55,750 bases of DNA from Terrilactibacillus tamarindi. Its GTDB lineage: Bacteria > Bacillota > Bacilli > Bacillales > Sporolactobacillaceae. Shown in pieces: positions 44,678-52,539 of this stretch. Position 1 is the stretch's first letter. The number at the start of each line of letters is the position of its first letter. Location: contig NZ_WNHB01000022.1 of NCBI RefSeq assembly GCF_009718825.1, positions 1 through 55,750 of the forward strand. Direction: 5' to 3'. The position numbers were made by a program, and so were the translations under genes. Below the pieces are notes generated by a model. It saw only the letters and a list, made by a program, of their open reading frames with translations, did no database searches and was not told the origin of the DNA.

Positions 44678-44908
44678 ATGAAACCGAATGTTAATATTCA
44701 AGATACGTTTTTAAATCAATTACGAAAAGAAAACATTTTAGTTACCGTCTTTTTATTAAATGGATTCCAATTAAAAGGTCTAGTCAAAAGTTTTGATAAT
44801 TTCACTGTCCTTTTAGAAACCGATGGAAAGCAGCAACTCATTTTTAAACATGCGATTTCAACATTTGCTCCTTCAAGGTCCGTTCAACTTAACAATCAAG
44901 AAGGATAA
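44678..44908 (+). CDS. hfq: RNA-binding protein Hfq
   Basis: A 76-residue Sm-like protein that forms hexameric rings and binds small RNAs and A- or U-rich RNA. The Sm1 motif is [20 protein letters not shown] and the Sm2 motif is [10 protein letters not shown]. The C-terminal tail is short, as in other Firmicutes. AGGAGG lies upstream of the ATG. A minimal dispersed element begins one base after the stop, so it would be part of the hfq transcript's 3' end. Confidence 0.96.
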   Translation: MKPNVNIQDTFLNQLRKENILVTVFLLNGFQLKGLVKSFDNFTVLLETDGKQQLIFKHAISTFAPSRSVQLNNQEG

Positions 44909-44961
44909 AAGTGAAACTTCCATCAGTGGGGGTCTTTACTTGCCATTAAGGCGGGATAAAT
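44909..44961 (+). repeat. Dispersed intergenic element, copy F (minimal)
   Basis: A 53-base element starting one base after the hfq stop. The left part is AGTGAAACTTCCATCAG, then GTGGGGG joined directly to TCTTTACTTGCC, and the end is AAGGCGGGATAAAT. It equals the full element with everything between the two GTGGGG tracts removed, and is almost identical to copy G, 7.5 kb away. Confidence 0.8.
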
Positions 44962-45303
44962 AAAACCTGTTCATTCTGCCCTTTTGAACATAAGCATAAG
45001 GAAACCAATGGTTTTAAACCTTTACAAAGGGATAAACACAGAGAAATGTCTCTAGCGATGGGCTAGAGACATTTTTTATCTTAAAAAATCTTCAAATGCA
45101 TTTTCAACATTCCATTTTTACTGCTTCCGTTTTAAAAAAACTTCTGAAAGACAATTTTTTAACATACGATTATAAATAACATAACATCATTTCTTATTTC
45201 TAGTTTCATTATTTTGTTTTAAAAAATGTATGGTAAAATTCGTTGATTCAATGCCTATAACTGTCTAGTTTAAAGTAAGCAATGAAACAGTGAGGTGGAA
45301 TGT
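44962..45303 (+). other. Gap between hfq and spoVK
   Basis: After the dispersed element the stretch holds a strong terminator (45046-45078) and about 220 bp of AT-rich leader. CATACGAT at 45163-45170 resembles a sigma-E -10 (CATACAnT), but I find no matching -35. No gene is visible. Confidence 0.45.
45046..45078 (+). terminator. Terminator after hfq
   Basis: Perfect 11-bp stem ATGTCTCTAGC (45046-45056) / GCTAGAGACAT (45062-45072), followed by TTTTT. Confidence 0.9.
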
Positions 45304-46248
45304 GTGACTGAATCTTATACTTTTACGCAAAAAAGTCAAATAAATGTGATATTTAATCAAAAGAAAGCCAATGATACAGCTACGTTACCTCATTACCGAG
45401 AAGAAAGATTAAAACATCAACCTCTCGAGTTAATCGAAAGTAAATTAAGTAAGCTCATTGGACTTGAAGAAGTGAAGAAAGTCGTTAAAGAAATCTATGC
45501 TTGGATCTATGTCAATCAACGTCGGGGAGAGAGAAATTTAAAAGTACCTTCACAATCTCTTCACATGCTCTTTAAGGGAAACCCTGGAACAGGTAAAACA
45601 ACCGTCGCAAGACTATTAGGTGAACTCTTGTGTGATATGGAAATCCTCTCAAAAGGACATCTTATCGAAGCTGAAAGAGCAGATCTTGTTGGAGAGTATA
45701 TCGGACAAACCGCTCAAAAGACGCGAGAATTGGTTAAAAAGGCAAAAGGCGGTATCTTGTTTATTGATGAAGCCTATTCTTTAGCTCGTGGGGGAGAAAA
45801 AGATTTCGGTAAAGAGGCGATTGATACGCTTGTTAAACAAATGGAAGATTTACGGGAGGATTTTATTTTAATCTTAGCGGGATATTCAGACGAAATGGAA
45901 GATTTTTTATCACAAAACCCTGGATTACCCTCTAGATTCCCTATCATTATTTCTTTTCCAAATTATAGTGGCAGCGAATTACTTTTGATTGCACACCAAA
46001 TGCTCGATGAACAAGAATATAAATTAACATCCGAAGCGGAGAAAAAATTAAAGCGATATTTAGACATTAAATCCATTGAGGAAAATGAATCCTTCAGTAA
46101 TGGGAGATTCGTCCGAAACCTCATTGAGAAAATGATTCGTCAACAAGCCGTTAGATTACTAAGAGAAGGTCGATTCGATCGAGAGTCGTTATTGACGGTT
46201 AGAGCTTGTGACCTTATCATTGAAGAGAACAAAGAAGTTGGTCATTAA
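45304..46248 (+). CDS. spoVK: Stage V sporulation protein K (AAA ATPase)
   Basis: A mother-cell AAA+ ATPase of the CbxX/CfqX group needed for spore maturation. The 314-residue protein has Walker A GNPGTGKTTVA, Walker B GGILFIDEAYSLARGG, sensor-1-like LILAGYSDEM, and the arginine-finger region NPGLPSRFP. Close resemblance to B. subtilis SpoVK includes SKGHLIEAERADLVGEYIG. I chose the GTG at 45304, six bases after GAGGTGG; an in-frame GTG at 45295 overlaps that site. It precedes hflX and ynbB, as in B. subtilis. Confidence 0.93.
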   Translation: MTESYTFTQKSQINVIFNQKKANDTATLPHYREERLKHQPLELIESKLSKLIGLEEVKKVVKEIYAWIYVNQRRGERNLKVPSQSLHMLFKGNPGTGKTTVARLLGELLCDMEILSKGHLIEAERADLVGEYIGQTAQKTRELVKKAKGGILFIDEAYSLARGGEKDFGKEAIDTLVKQMEDLREDFILILAGYSDEMEDFLSQNPGLPSRFPIIISFPNYSGSELLLIAHQMLDEQEYKLTSEAEKKLKRYLDIKSIEENESFSNGRFVRNLIEKMIRQQAVRLLREGRFDRESLLTVRACDLIIEENKEVGH

Positions 46249-46269
46249 ATAATAGAAGGTAAATGGGTT

Positions 46270-46294
46270 AAACTAATATCGTAAGTATTAGTTT
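46270..46294 (+). other. Hairpin between spoVK and hflX
   Basis: AAACTAATA (46270-46278) and TATTAGTTT (46286-46294) form a perfect 9-bp AT-rich stem with a seven-base loop. There is no T-run, so termination is doubtful. Confidence 0.4.
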
Positions 46295-46322
46295 ATGAAT
46301 TGGAACAAAGGTTGTGAAGCTA

Positions 46323-47564
46323 ATGGAAAAAGTCATATTAGTCGGATGTCAACTACCTCATCATTCAGATCAAGCATTTAATTCTTCTATGGAGGAATTG
46401 GCTGAACTCACGGATACAGCTGGGGGAGAAGTCATCTCAACGGTTGTGCAAAAACGTCAAAAAATAGATGTGGGTACATATATTGGAAAGGGAAAATTGG
46501 ATGAGCTTGAGGCTTTGGATAAGGCTCTCGAGCCCAGTACGATTATCTTTAATAGTGAACTAACTCCAGGACAATTGGGAAGGTTAAATGAGAAACTTGA
46601 AGCAAAAGTGATTGACCGCACGCAATTGATTTTAGATATTTTTGCTATGAGGGCTCTTTCGCGTGAAGGGAAACTACAAGTAGAGCTGGCACAGCTTCAA
46701 TACTTACTTCCTAAGTTAAGTGGAATAGGGACGACGTTGTCCCGATTAGGTGGGGGCATTGGAACAAGAGGCCCAGGTGAAACTAAGCTTGAAACAGACA
46801 GACGATACATAAGAAAACGGATTTCCGATATAAAGAAGCAACTTGAAACCGTTGTTCACCATCGAGAGCGTTATAGAGAAAGACGCCATCAAAATGACCA
46901 ATTTCAAATTGCTCTTGTTGGATATACAAACGCCGGAAAATCAACTATTTTTAATCAGTTGACAGAAGAAAGTACATTTGAAGAGAATCAACTATTTGCC
47001 ACACTTGATCCATTAACTAGACGGTTAATTTGTCCAAATGGATTTGTCTCACTTGTCTCAGATACCGTTGGATTTATTCAAGATTTACCAACAACATTAG
47101 TTGCAGCATTCAGATCGACGCTAGAAGAGGCAAGCAGGGCAGATCTAATTCTCCATGTCATTGATGTTTCATCAACAGATATGTTACAACATGAGAAAAC
47201 CGTCAATCGTTTATTAGATGAACTTGGTGCAGGGCACATTCCAAGTCTTAAAGTTTTCAATAAAAAAGATCAATTGGCCACGTCATTTATTACACCAAAG
47301 GATTCGATCTTAATATCTGCTAAGAGTGGACAAGATATTTTAAGACTTAAGGACCGGATACAAGAACATATTATTGATCAGATGATACCTTATCGGGTAA
47401 AACTTCCATCCAATCAAGGTCACCTTATCGATCAGTTGAAAGATAAAACGATACTAATGAGTCAGACTTGGATCGAGTCGGATGAACAATTTGAATTTAC
47501 GGGTTACATTCATCCAAAGCACCCATTAGCCGGGAAAATTTTGCCACCTATGCAAACAGAGTAA
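46323..47564 (+). CDS. hflX: Ribosome-associated GTPase HflX
   Basis: Binds and rescues or splits stalled ribosomes. The 413-residue protein has an N-terminal nucleotide-binding domain with VDVGTYIGKGKLDEL-like sequence (about 45-60), and the linker with LSRLGGGIGTRGPGETKLE. The G domain has G1 GYTNAGKST, G3 DTVGF and G4 FNKKDQ. I place the start at ATG 46323, 11 bases after AAAGG; an in-frame GTG at 46314 is only two bases from it. It is followed after 11 bp by ynbB, so the two are likely co-transcribed. Confidence 0.94.
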   Translation: MEKVILVGCQLPHHSDQAFNSSMEELAELTDTAGGEVISTVVQKRQKIDVGTYIGKGKLDELEALDKALEPSTIIFNSELTPGQLGRLNEKLEAKVIDRTQLILDIFAMRALSREGKLQVELAQLQYLLPKLSGIGTTLSRLGGGIGTRGPGETKLETDRRYIRKRISDIKKQLETVVHHRERYRERRHQNDQFQIALVGYTNAGKSTIFNQLTEESTFEENQLFATLDPLTRRLICPNGFVSLVSDTVGFIQDLPTTLVAAFRSTLEEASRADLILHVIDVSSTDMLQHEKTVNRLLDELGAGHIPSLKVFNKKDQLATSFITPKDSILISAKSGQDILRLKDRIQEHIIDQMIPYRVKLPSNQGHLIDQLKDKTILMSQTWIESDEQFEFTGYIHPKHPLAGKILPPMQTE

Positions 47565-47575
47565 GGAGTACTGAA

Positions 47576-48832
47576 ATGTACAGTGAATTGAAACATGGCT
47601 CTTATTTAGAAGAAATGACAGATCATATTGAAAAAAAGATTGCAGAACATTTCAAAGTAATAGAGAAAGTTGCTCAAACAAATCAATTTAAAGTTCTACA
47701 AAGTTTTCGAAAACACAAAATTAGTGATGCACATTTAAATGGGTCTACGGGATATGGTTATGACGATTTTGGCCGAGAAGGGTTAGAGGCTATCTATGCG
47801 GATGTGTTTGGCGGGGAATCGGCTCTTGTAAGACCACAGTTGATATCAGGTACACATGCTATCACTGTGGCTCTTTTTGGGGTTTTACGTCCAGGTGATG
47901 AATTAATGTACATCACAGGGAACCCGTATGATACATTAGAAGGTGTTATAGGGATAAATGGAGAAAGTAAAAGTTCCCTTAAAGAATTCCAAATTGAATC
48001 GAGAATTATTCCTTTAAAAGATCAAAAAATAGATACAGAGAGTGTCATTCAATCTATTTCTCCAAAAACAAAAATGATTGCTTTGCAGCGTTCTTGCGGA
48101 TATGCTAGAAGACCTTCTTTTAACATTGATCAACTTAAAGAAGCGATTCAAAGGATTAAAAAAGTCCATCCTAACGTTATCGTTTTTGTAGACAATTGTT
48201 ACGGGGAATTTGTCGAATTGAAAGAACCTTGTCATGTAGGTGCAGATTTGATAGCAGGATCATTAATAAAAAATCCGGGTGGTGGATTAGCAAAAGTAGG
48301 AGGCTACATTGTTGGTAGAGATGACCTCGTTGAGCAATGTGCTGAAAGACTTACTGCACCCGGATTGGGTAAAGAAGTAGGCCCAACACTAACACAGTTA
48401 TCTGATATGTATCAAGGTTTCTTTCTTTCCCCACATGTCACCAGCCAAGCTTTAAAAGGAGCCATTTTCACAGCTGCTTTAATGGAAGAGTTAGGTATGT
48501 CTACAACACCTAATTGGAAAACTAAACGAACAGATCTGATTCAATCGGTCACTTTTGAAAATGAGCAAGATATGGTAACCTTTTGTCAGGGTATTCAAAT
48601 GGCTTCGCCTATTAACTCACATGTGACTCCTTATCCAAGTCCGATGCCTGGTTATTCAGATCAAGTGATTATGGCTGCTGGAACATTTGTTCAAGGATCA
48701 AGTATCGAATTATCCGCAGATGGACCAATCCGGAAGCCTTATACGGTATTTGTTCAAGGTGGTCTTACCTATGAGCACGTGAAAGTGGCTTTGTTAACCA
48801 CACTAGATCAATTGATCGATCGCTGGAAGTAG
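47576..48832 (+). CDS. ynbB: PLP-dependent lyase-like protein YnbB
   Basis: A 418-residue pyridoxal-phosphate enzyme of the methionine gamma-lyase-like (formerly 'aluminium resistance') family. The PLP-binding lysine is in AGSLIKNPGGGLAKVGGYI. Other family segments are RPQLISGTHAITVALFGVLRPGDE and FVDNCYGEFVE. The physiological reaction is not established. SD AAGGAG before the ATG. Located between hflX and glnR, exactly as in B. subtilis. Confidence 0.92.
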   Translation: MYSELKHGSYLEEMTDHIEKKIAEHFKVIEKVAQTNQFKVLQSFRKHKISDAHLNGSTGYGYDDFGREGLEAIYADVFGGESALVRPQLISGTHAITVALFGVLRPGDELMYITGNPYDTLEGVIGINGESKSSLKEFQIESRIIPLKDQKIDTESVIQSISPKTKMIALQRSCGYARRPSFNIDQLKEAIQRIKKVHPNVIVFVDNCYGEFVELKEPCHVGADLIAGSLIKNPGGGLAKVGGYIVGRDDLVEQCAERLTAPGLGKEVGPTLTQLSDMYQGFFLSPHVTSQALKGAIFTAALMEELGMSTTPNWKTKRTDLIQSVTFENEQDMVTFCQGIQMASPINSHVTPYPSPMPGYSDQVIMAAGTFVQGSSIELSADGPIRKPYTVFVQGGLTYEHVKVALLTTLDQLIDRWK

Positions 48833-48919
48833 AGGTAAGTATAACCATCGTTTATCTACTAAATGGTGATAAAATCGTGTCGAAAAACGGAATTTTTTAT
48901 CAATTTATAACATTTTTTC

Positions 48920-48936
48920 TGTAAGAAAAACTAACA
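48920..48936 (+). promoter_or_regulatory. GlnR/TnrA operator of glnRA
   Basis: TGTAAGAAAAACTAACA is a perfect match to the 17-bp site TGTnA-N7-TnACA. It sits four bases upstream of the glnRA -35, where bound GlnR would repress when nitrogen is plentiful. Confidence 0.9.
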
Positions 48937-48940
48937 TAGA

Positions 48941-48969
48941 TTGACATGATATTTTGCTTACCGTATAAT
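48941..48969 (+). promoter_or_regulatory. Sigma-A promoter of glnRA
   Basis: TTGACA (48941-48946), 17-bp spacer, TATAAT (48964-48969): a full consensus promoter, 26 bp before glnR. Confidence 0.92.
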
Positions 48970-48995
48970 ATTAAATGTTGAAGGGGGGTTTGAAT

Positions 48996-49400
48996 ATGGA
49001 CGATCGTTTACGTCGTTCAATGCCTTTATTTTCAATGGGTATTGTTCAAAACCTAACTGGATTAACTGCTCGTCAGATTCGTTATTATGAAGAGAATGCC
49101 TTAATAGAGCCCGAACGAACAGAAGGAAATAGGCGCGTCTTTTCGTTTAATGATGTTGAGAAGTTGCTAGATATCAAATCTTTATTGGACGAAGGTGTGA
49201 ACTTAGCTGGTATAAAGCATGTACTCAGTTCGAAACCTGTTGAATCCAATCAACCCCTTAATGCTGTAAAACAAAAGAAGTCTGACTTATCTGACGCTGA
49301 TTTAATGAAATATTTAAAACGCGAATTAATTAATGCAGGTAAGTTTGGAGATCAAGCAAGGATACAAGGGGAATTTTCGAGGTTTTTTAACCAAAAATAG
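48996..49400 (+). CDS. glnR: Nitrogen-responsive repressor GlnR
   Basis: A 134-residue MerR-family regulator. The N-terminal winged helix has MGIVQNLTGLTARQIRYYEE, with FSFNDVEKL after it (residues about 15-65). A short C-terminal region responds to feedback-inhibited glutamine synthetase. I chose the ATG at 48996, which follows AAGGGGGG; an earlier in-frame TTG or ATG lies before that site. The operator in its own promoter implies autoregulation. It is followed by glnA in the same operon. Confidence 0.96.
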   Translation: MDDRLRRSMPLFSMGIVQNLTGLTARQIRYYEENALIEPERTEGNRRVFSFNDVEKLLDIKSLLDEGVNLAGIKHVLSSKPVESNQPLNAVKQKKSDLSDADLMKYLKRELINAGKFGDQARIQGEFSRFFNQK

Positions 49401-49460
49401 ATTCCTTTGTATAAATGGGTTTTACTAAAAAAAGAAAAAAGATTTTGGGGAGGATCAGGC

Positions 49461-50798
49461 ATGGCAAAGAATTATAGCAAAGAAGACATTCTTAAAATTG
49501 CTAAAGAGGAAAATGTAAGATTTATTCGCTTACAATTTACAGATTTATTAGGAATTATCAAAAACGTTGAAATTCCTGTTGATCAATTGGAAAAAGCTCT
49601 CGACAATAAAGTAATGTTTGATGGATCTTCAATTGAAGGATTTGTTCGCATTGAAGAATCAGATATGCTTTTATATCCGGATTACAATAGTTGGGTGATC
49701 TTCCCATGGACTGCTGAAAAAGGTAAAGTTGCACGTATGATTTGTGACATTTATAATCCAGACGGAACACCTTTTGCAGGTGACCCACGTGGTATCTTGA
49801 AAAGACAACTCAAAAAAATGGAAAAACTTGGTTTCACTAGTTTCAACATTGGGCCAGAGCCAGAATTCTTCTTGTTCAAAGTTGATGAAAAAGGAGAACC
49901 AACTCTTGAATTAAACGACCAAGGTGGTTACTTCGATTTAGCACCAACTGACTTAGGTGAAAATTGCCGTCGTGACATCGTTCTTGAGCTTGAAGACATG
50001 GGATTTGAAATTGAAGCATCTCACCATGAAGTAGCTCCAGGACAACACGAAATCGACTTTAAATATGCTGATGCGGTTGCAACTTGCGACAACATCCAAA
50101 CATTTAAATTAGTTGTTAAAACAATTGCACGTAAACATGGTTTACATGCAACGTTTATGCCAAAACCACTCTTTGGAGTGAATGGTTCAGGCATGCACGC
50201 AAACATGTCATTGTTTAAAGGCAATGAAAATGCTTTCTACGATGAATCTTCTGCTGACGGCTTAAGTGAAACAGCTAAACAATTTATTGCAGGTATCGTT
50301 AAACACGCTCGTGCGTTTACTGCTGTAACAAACCCAACAGTCAACTCTTACAAGCGTTTGGTACCAGGTTATGAAGCTCCAAGTTATATCGCTTGGTCTC
50401 TCAGAAACCGTAGCCCACTTATTCGTATCCCAGCTTCACGTGGATTGGGAACGCGTATTGAAGTACGTAGCGTTGACCCTTCTACCAACCCTTACTTAGG
50501 TATGGCTGTCCTACTTGCAGCAGGTCTTGATGGAGTACAATCTAAATCAACTCCACCAGCACCAGTTGACCGTAACATTTATGTTATGGATAAAGAAGAA
50601 CGAGAAGAACTTGGAATACACGACCTTCCATCAACGCTTAAAGAAGCACTTGATGTGATGAGCAGTAACCCTGTGATCACAGAAGCTCTTGGTGAACACG
50701 TACTTTCTCGTTTCGTTGAAGCTAAAGAAATTGAATGGGATATGTTCAGAACTCAAGTTCACCCTTGGGAACGCGATCAATACCTCAACCTATATTAA
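49461..50798 (+). CDS. glnA: Glutamine synthetase, type I-alpha
   Basis: Makes glutamine from glutamate, ammonia and ATP; in Bacillus the feedback-inhibited enzyme also activates GlnR as a repressor. The 445-residue protein has FDGSSIEGF, the metal and ATP motif [11 protein letters not shown], the glutamate-binding [10 protein letters not shown] and the ATP-site sequence [19 protein letters not shown]. It lacks the adenylylation loop of the beta type. The ATG at 49461 follows GGGGAGG. It is co-transcribed with glnR and ends at a strong terminator. The coding bias differs slightly (more CAC, AAC, TAC codons), as expected for a highly expressed gene. Confidence 0.98.
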   Translation: MAKNYSKEDILKIAKEENVRFIRLQFTDLLGIIKNVEIPVDQLEKALDNKVMFDGSSIEGFVRIEESDMLLYPDYNSWVIFPWTAEKGKVARMICDIYNPDGTPFAGDPRGILKRQLKKMEKLGFTSFNIGPEPEFFLFKVDEKGEPTLELNDQGGYFDLAPTDLGENCRRDIVLELEDMGFEIEASHHEVAPGQHEIDFKYADAVATCDNIQTFKLVVKTIARKHGLHATFMPKPLFGVNGSGMHANMSLFKGNENAFYDESSADGLSETAKQFIAGIVKHARAFTAVTNPTVNSYKRLVPGYEAPSYIAWSLRNRSPLIRIPASRGLGTRIEVRSVDPSTNPYLGMAVLLAAGLDGVQSKSTPPAPVDRNIYVMDKEEREELGIHDLPSTLKEALDVMSSNPVITEALGEHVLSRFVEAKEIEWDMFRTQVHPWERDQYLNLY

Positions 50799-50812
50799 TC
50801 TAATAGATTAAG

Positions 50813-50848
50813 AAAACCCCTTGATACACTCGTATCAAGGGGTTTTTT
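50813..50848 (+). terminator. Terminator after glnRA
   Basis: Perfect 15-bp stem AAAACCCCTTGATAC (50813-50827) / GTATCAAGGGGTTTT (50832-50846) with a T-run. Confidence 0.95.
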
Positions 50849-50882
50849 CGACCAAAGGAGTCGAGATACATACTTTTTAATA

Positions 50883-50981
50883 TTAGTAGCAATAAAATGC
50901 ACCAACAATGACAAGTAAGATAAATAGAACAACGATTAAGGCAAATCCGTTGCCGTAGCTATTTCCACCTTCGTATCCCAT
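50883..50981 (-). CDS. YjcZ-family sporulation peptide
   Basis: A 32-residue protein on the minus strand: a glycine/tyrosine/asparagine-rich start MGYEGGNSYGNG, then one membrane helix FALIVVLFILLVIVGAFY and a CY end. This is the hallmark of the YjcZ family, small proteins common and multi-copy in spore formers and often found in spores, with no known activity. The start has AAGGGGGTG upstream. GCATATCTTA (minus strand, 51019-51010) matches the sigma-K -10, though I see no clear -35. It converges with glnA. Confidence 0.85.
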   Translation of the reverse strand: MGYEGGNSYGNGFALIVVLFILLVIVGAFYCY

Positions 50982-51009
50982 AATAACACCCCCTTTTTAT
51001 TAATCAATA

Positions 51010-51019
51010 TAAGATATGC
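51010..51019 (-). promoter_or_regulatory. Possible sigma-K -10 for the YjcZ-type gene
   Basis: On the minus strand, GCATATCTTA fits GCATAnnnTA completely and lies 28 bp before the start codon. No convincing -35 AC element at 16 bp was found. Confidence 0.35.
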
Positions 51020-51150
51020 AAGAAATGACATCATCGAAACGTATAAATGCTTATTTAGATGAAAATCGCGCGGTGGAACATCACCAAACACGATTATCGG
51101 GCTTCTGAATAGGATAATGAAAGAAGAAATATAGGAAGGGGAATCCTAAA

Positions 51151-52446
51151 TTGAATAAATGGTTTAAATGTATCATCACACTAGCCTTCTCCTTCGGGGT
51201 CGTTTTTTTATTTATACAAAGTAGTATGGCAGAAAAACCCGATGCTGACTTCATTGATGTATCCCACCATAATCGACAAAGCGGATTACCGCTTGCGTTT
51301 TATCAAACGATAAAAAATAGTGGAACAAAAAGTGTCGTTGTTAAGGTAAGCGAAGGAACTTATTATGTTGATCCTGCAGCGAGTGTAAACATTGCTAATG
51401 CAAAACAGGCTGGTATGGTCGTAAATGCTTATCACTATGCTCATTATAATAGTCATTCAAGAGCTAAATCAGAGGCCAATTGGTTTGATAAAAAATTAAA
51501 ATTAGTCGGGTTTAATAAGACAAAAGATGGCTATGTTGTTGTTGATATTGAAGCTATGAATCTATCGAAAAGCCCAAAGAAATTAACTGGGTATACGAAC
51601 ACATTTATTAAAGAGATGAAACGATTAGGCTATCCAAAGATTGATATCTATACTGGTTCGTACTTTTATAACCATCGCTTAGATCCTGAATCGTTAATTA
51701 TAAATAAACCTTGGCTCGCTTCTTATCCCAAAAATCCACTAAAAAATAAACCAACCGCGATATTTAGTGATGGGAAAGGGGCCTGGCAATGGACAAGTGA
51801 CTATTATTTCTTAGGAATGAAAAACTATGGGCATTTTGATGCAAGTGAGGATTACGCAGGGAAGTATACAAGGCAGGTCGAATCTTCTACTAAAAGGGTT
51901 AAGAAAATTAAAACGATATCCCTCGTTGATTACATGAAATCTCAAAAAATGAATTTTTCATATAACCATCGGGCAAAGTTAGCAAAAGCATATGGTATTC
52001 CAAATTACTTAGGTAAGGCATCGCAAAACATCGCTTTGCTTTCAAAATTGAAATCTGGTGTTAAACCCGCAAAAGTTAATCTAAATAATAGTAAACTCAC
52101 AACAAAAGCCATTACACCTTCAAATTCAAAAACTAAAACCACCATCTATAAAGTCAAATCTGGAGATACTTTGAGTGAAATTGCATCTAGATTTAAAACA
52201 TCCATATCAAAATTAAAGTCTTTAAATCACATCAAAAACGTAAATCTCATCCGAATAAACCAAAAAATTAAAATTGCCGGAACAAATCATCCTCAGGCAA
52301 CCTCAAAAAAGTACTATAGGGTCAAAAGAGGAGATTATCTAGGGAAGATCGCCATAAAATATAAAGTTTCAGTAAAAAAAATCAAATCAATGAATGGATT
52401 GAAATCAGATAAGATTTCTCCAAACCAAAGATTAAGGATTAAATAA
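51151..52446 (+). CDS. Secreted GH25 muramidase with two LysM domains
   Basis: A 431-residue cell-wall hydrolase. The signal peptide (about 1-27) ends after SSMA. The GH25 catalytic domain (about 33-225) has DVSHHN at its start and the catalytic acid pair in VVVDIEAM, which in this family cleaves the muramic acid-glucosamine bond. A linker (about 250-325) is lysine- and serine-rich. Two LysM repeats (about 332-376 and 386-430), with YKVKSGDTLSEIASRF and YRVKRGDYLGKIAIKYKVS, bind peptidoglycan. TTG start with AGGAAGGGG upstream. The protein is very basic. The neighbouring YjcZ-type gene raises the possibility of a sporulation role, but nothing proves it. Confidence 0.88.
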   Translation: MNKWFKCIITLAFSFGVVFLFIQSSMAEKPDADFIDVSHHNRQSGLPLAFYQTIKNSGTKSVVVKVSEGTYYVDPAASVNIANAKQAGMVVNAYHYAHYNSHSRAKSEANWFDKKLKLVGFNKTKDGYVVVDIEAMNLSKSPKKLTGYTNTFIKEMKRLGYPKIDIYTGSYFYNHRLDPESLIINKPWLASYPKNPLKNKPTAIFSDGKGAWQWTSDYYFLGMKNYGHFDASEDYAGKYTRQVESSTKRVKKIKTISLVDYMKSQKMNFSYNHRAKLAKAYGIPNYLGKASQNIALLSKLKSGVKPAKVNLNNSKLTTKAITPSNSKTKTTIYKVKSGDTLSEIASRFKTSISKLKSLNHIKNVNLIRINQKIKIAGTNHPQATSKKYYRVKRGDYLGKIAIKYKVSVKKIKSMNGLKSDKISPNQRLRIK

Positions 52447-52498
52447 AGTGATACTTCCATCAGTGGGGGTCTTTACTTGCCGTTAAGGCGGGATAAAT
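52446..52498 (+). repeat. Dispersed intergenic element, copy G (minimal)
   Basis: Starts immediately after the muramidase stop codon. It differs from copy F at only two positions over 53 bases (GTGATACTT for GTGAAACTT, and GCCGTTAAGG for GCCATTAAGG). Such identity 7.5 kb apart in non-coding DNA suggests recent spread of this minimal form. Confidence 0.8.
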
Positions 52499-52539
52499 GA
52501 TGTGATTCTATTCTATGACAGGCAATTCATGTCTCTTGT

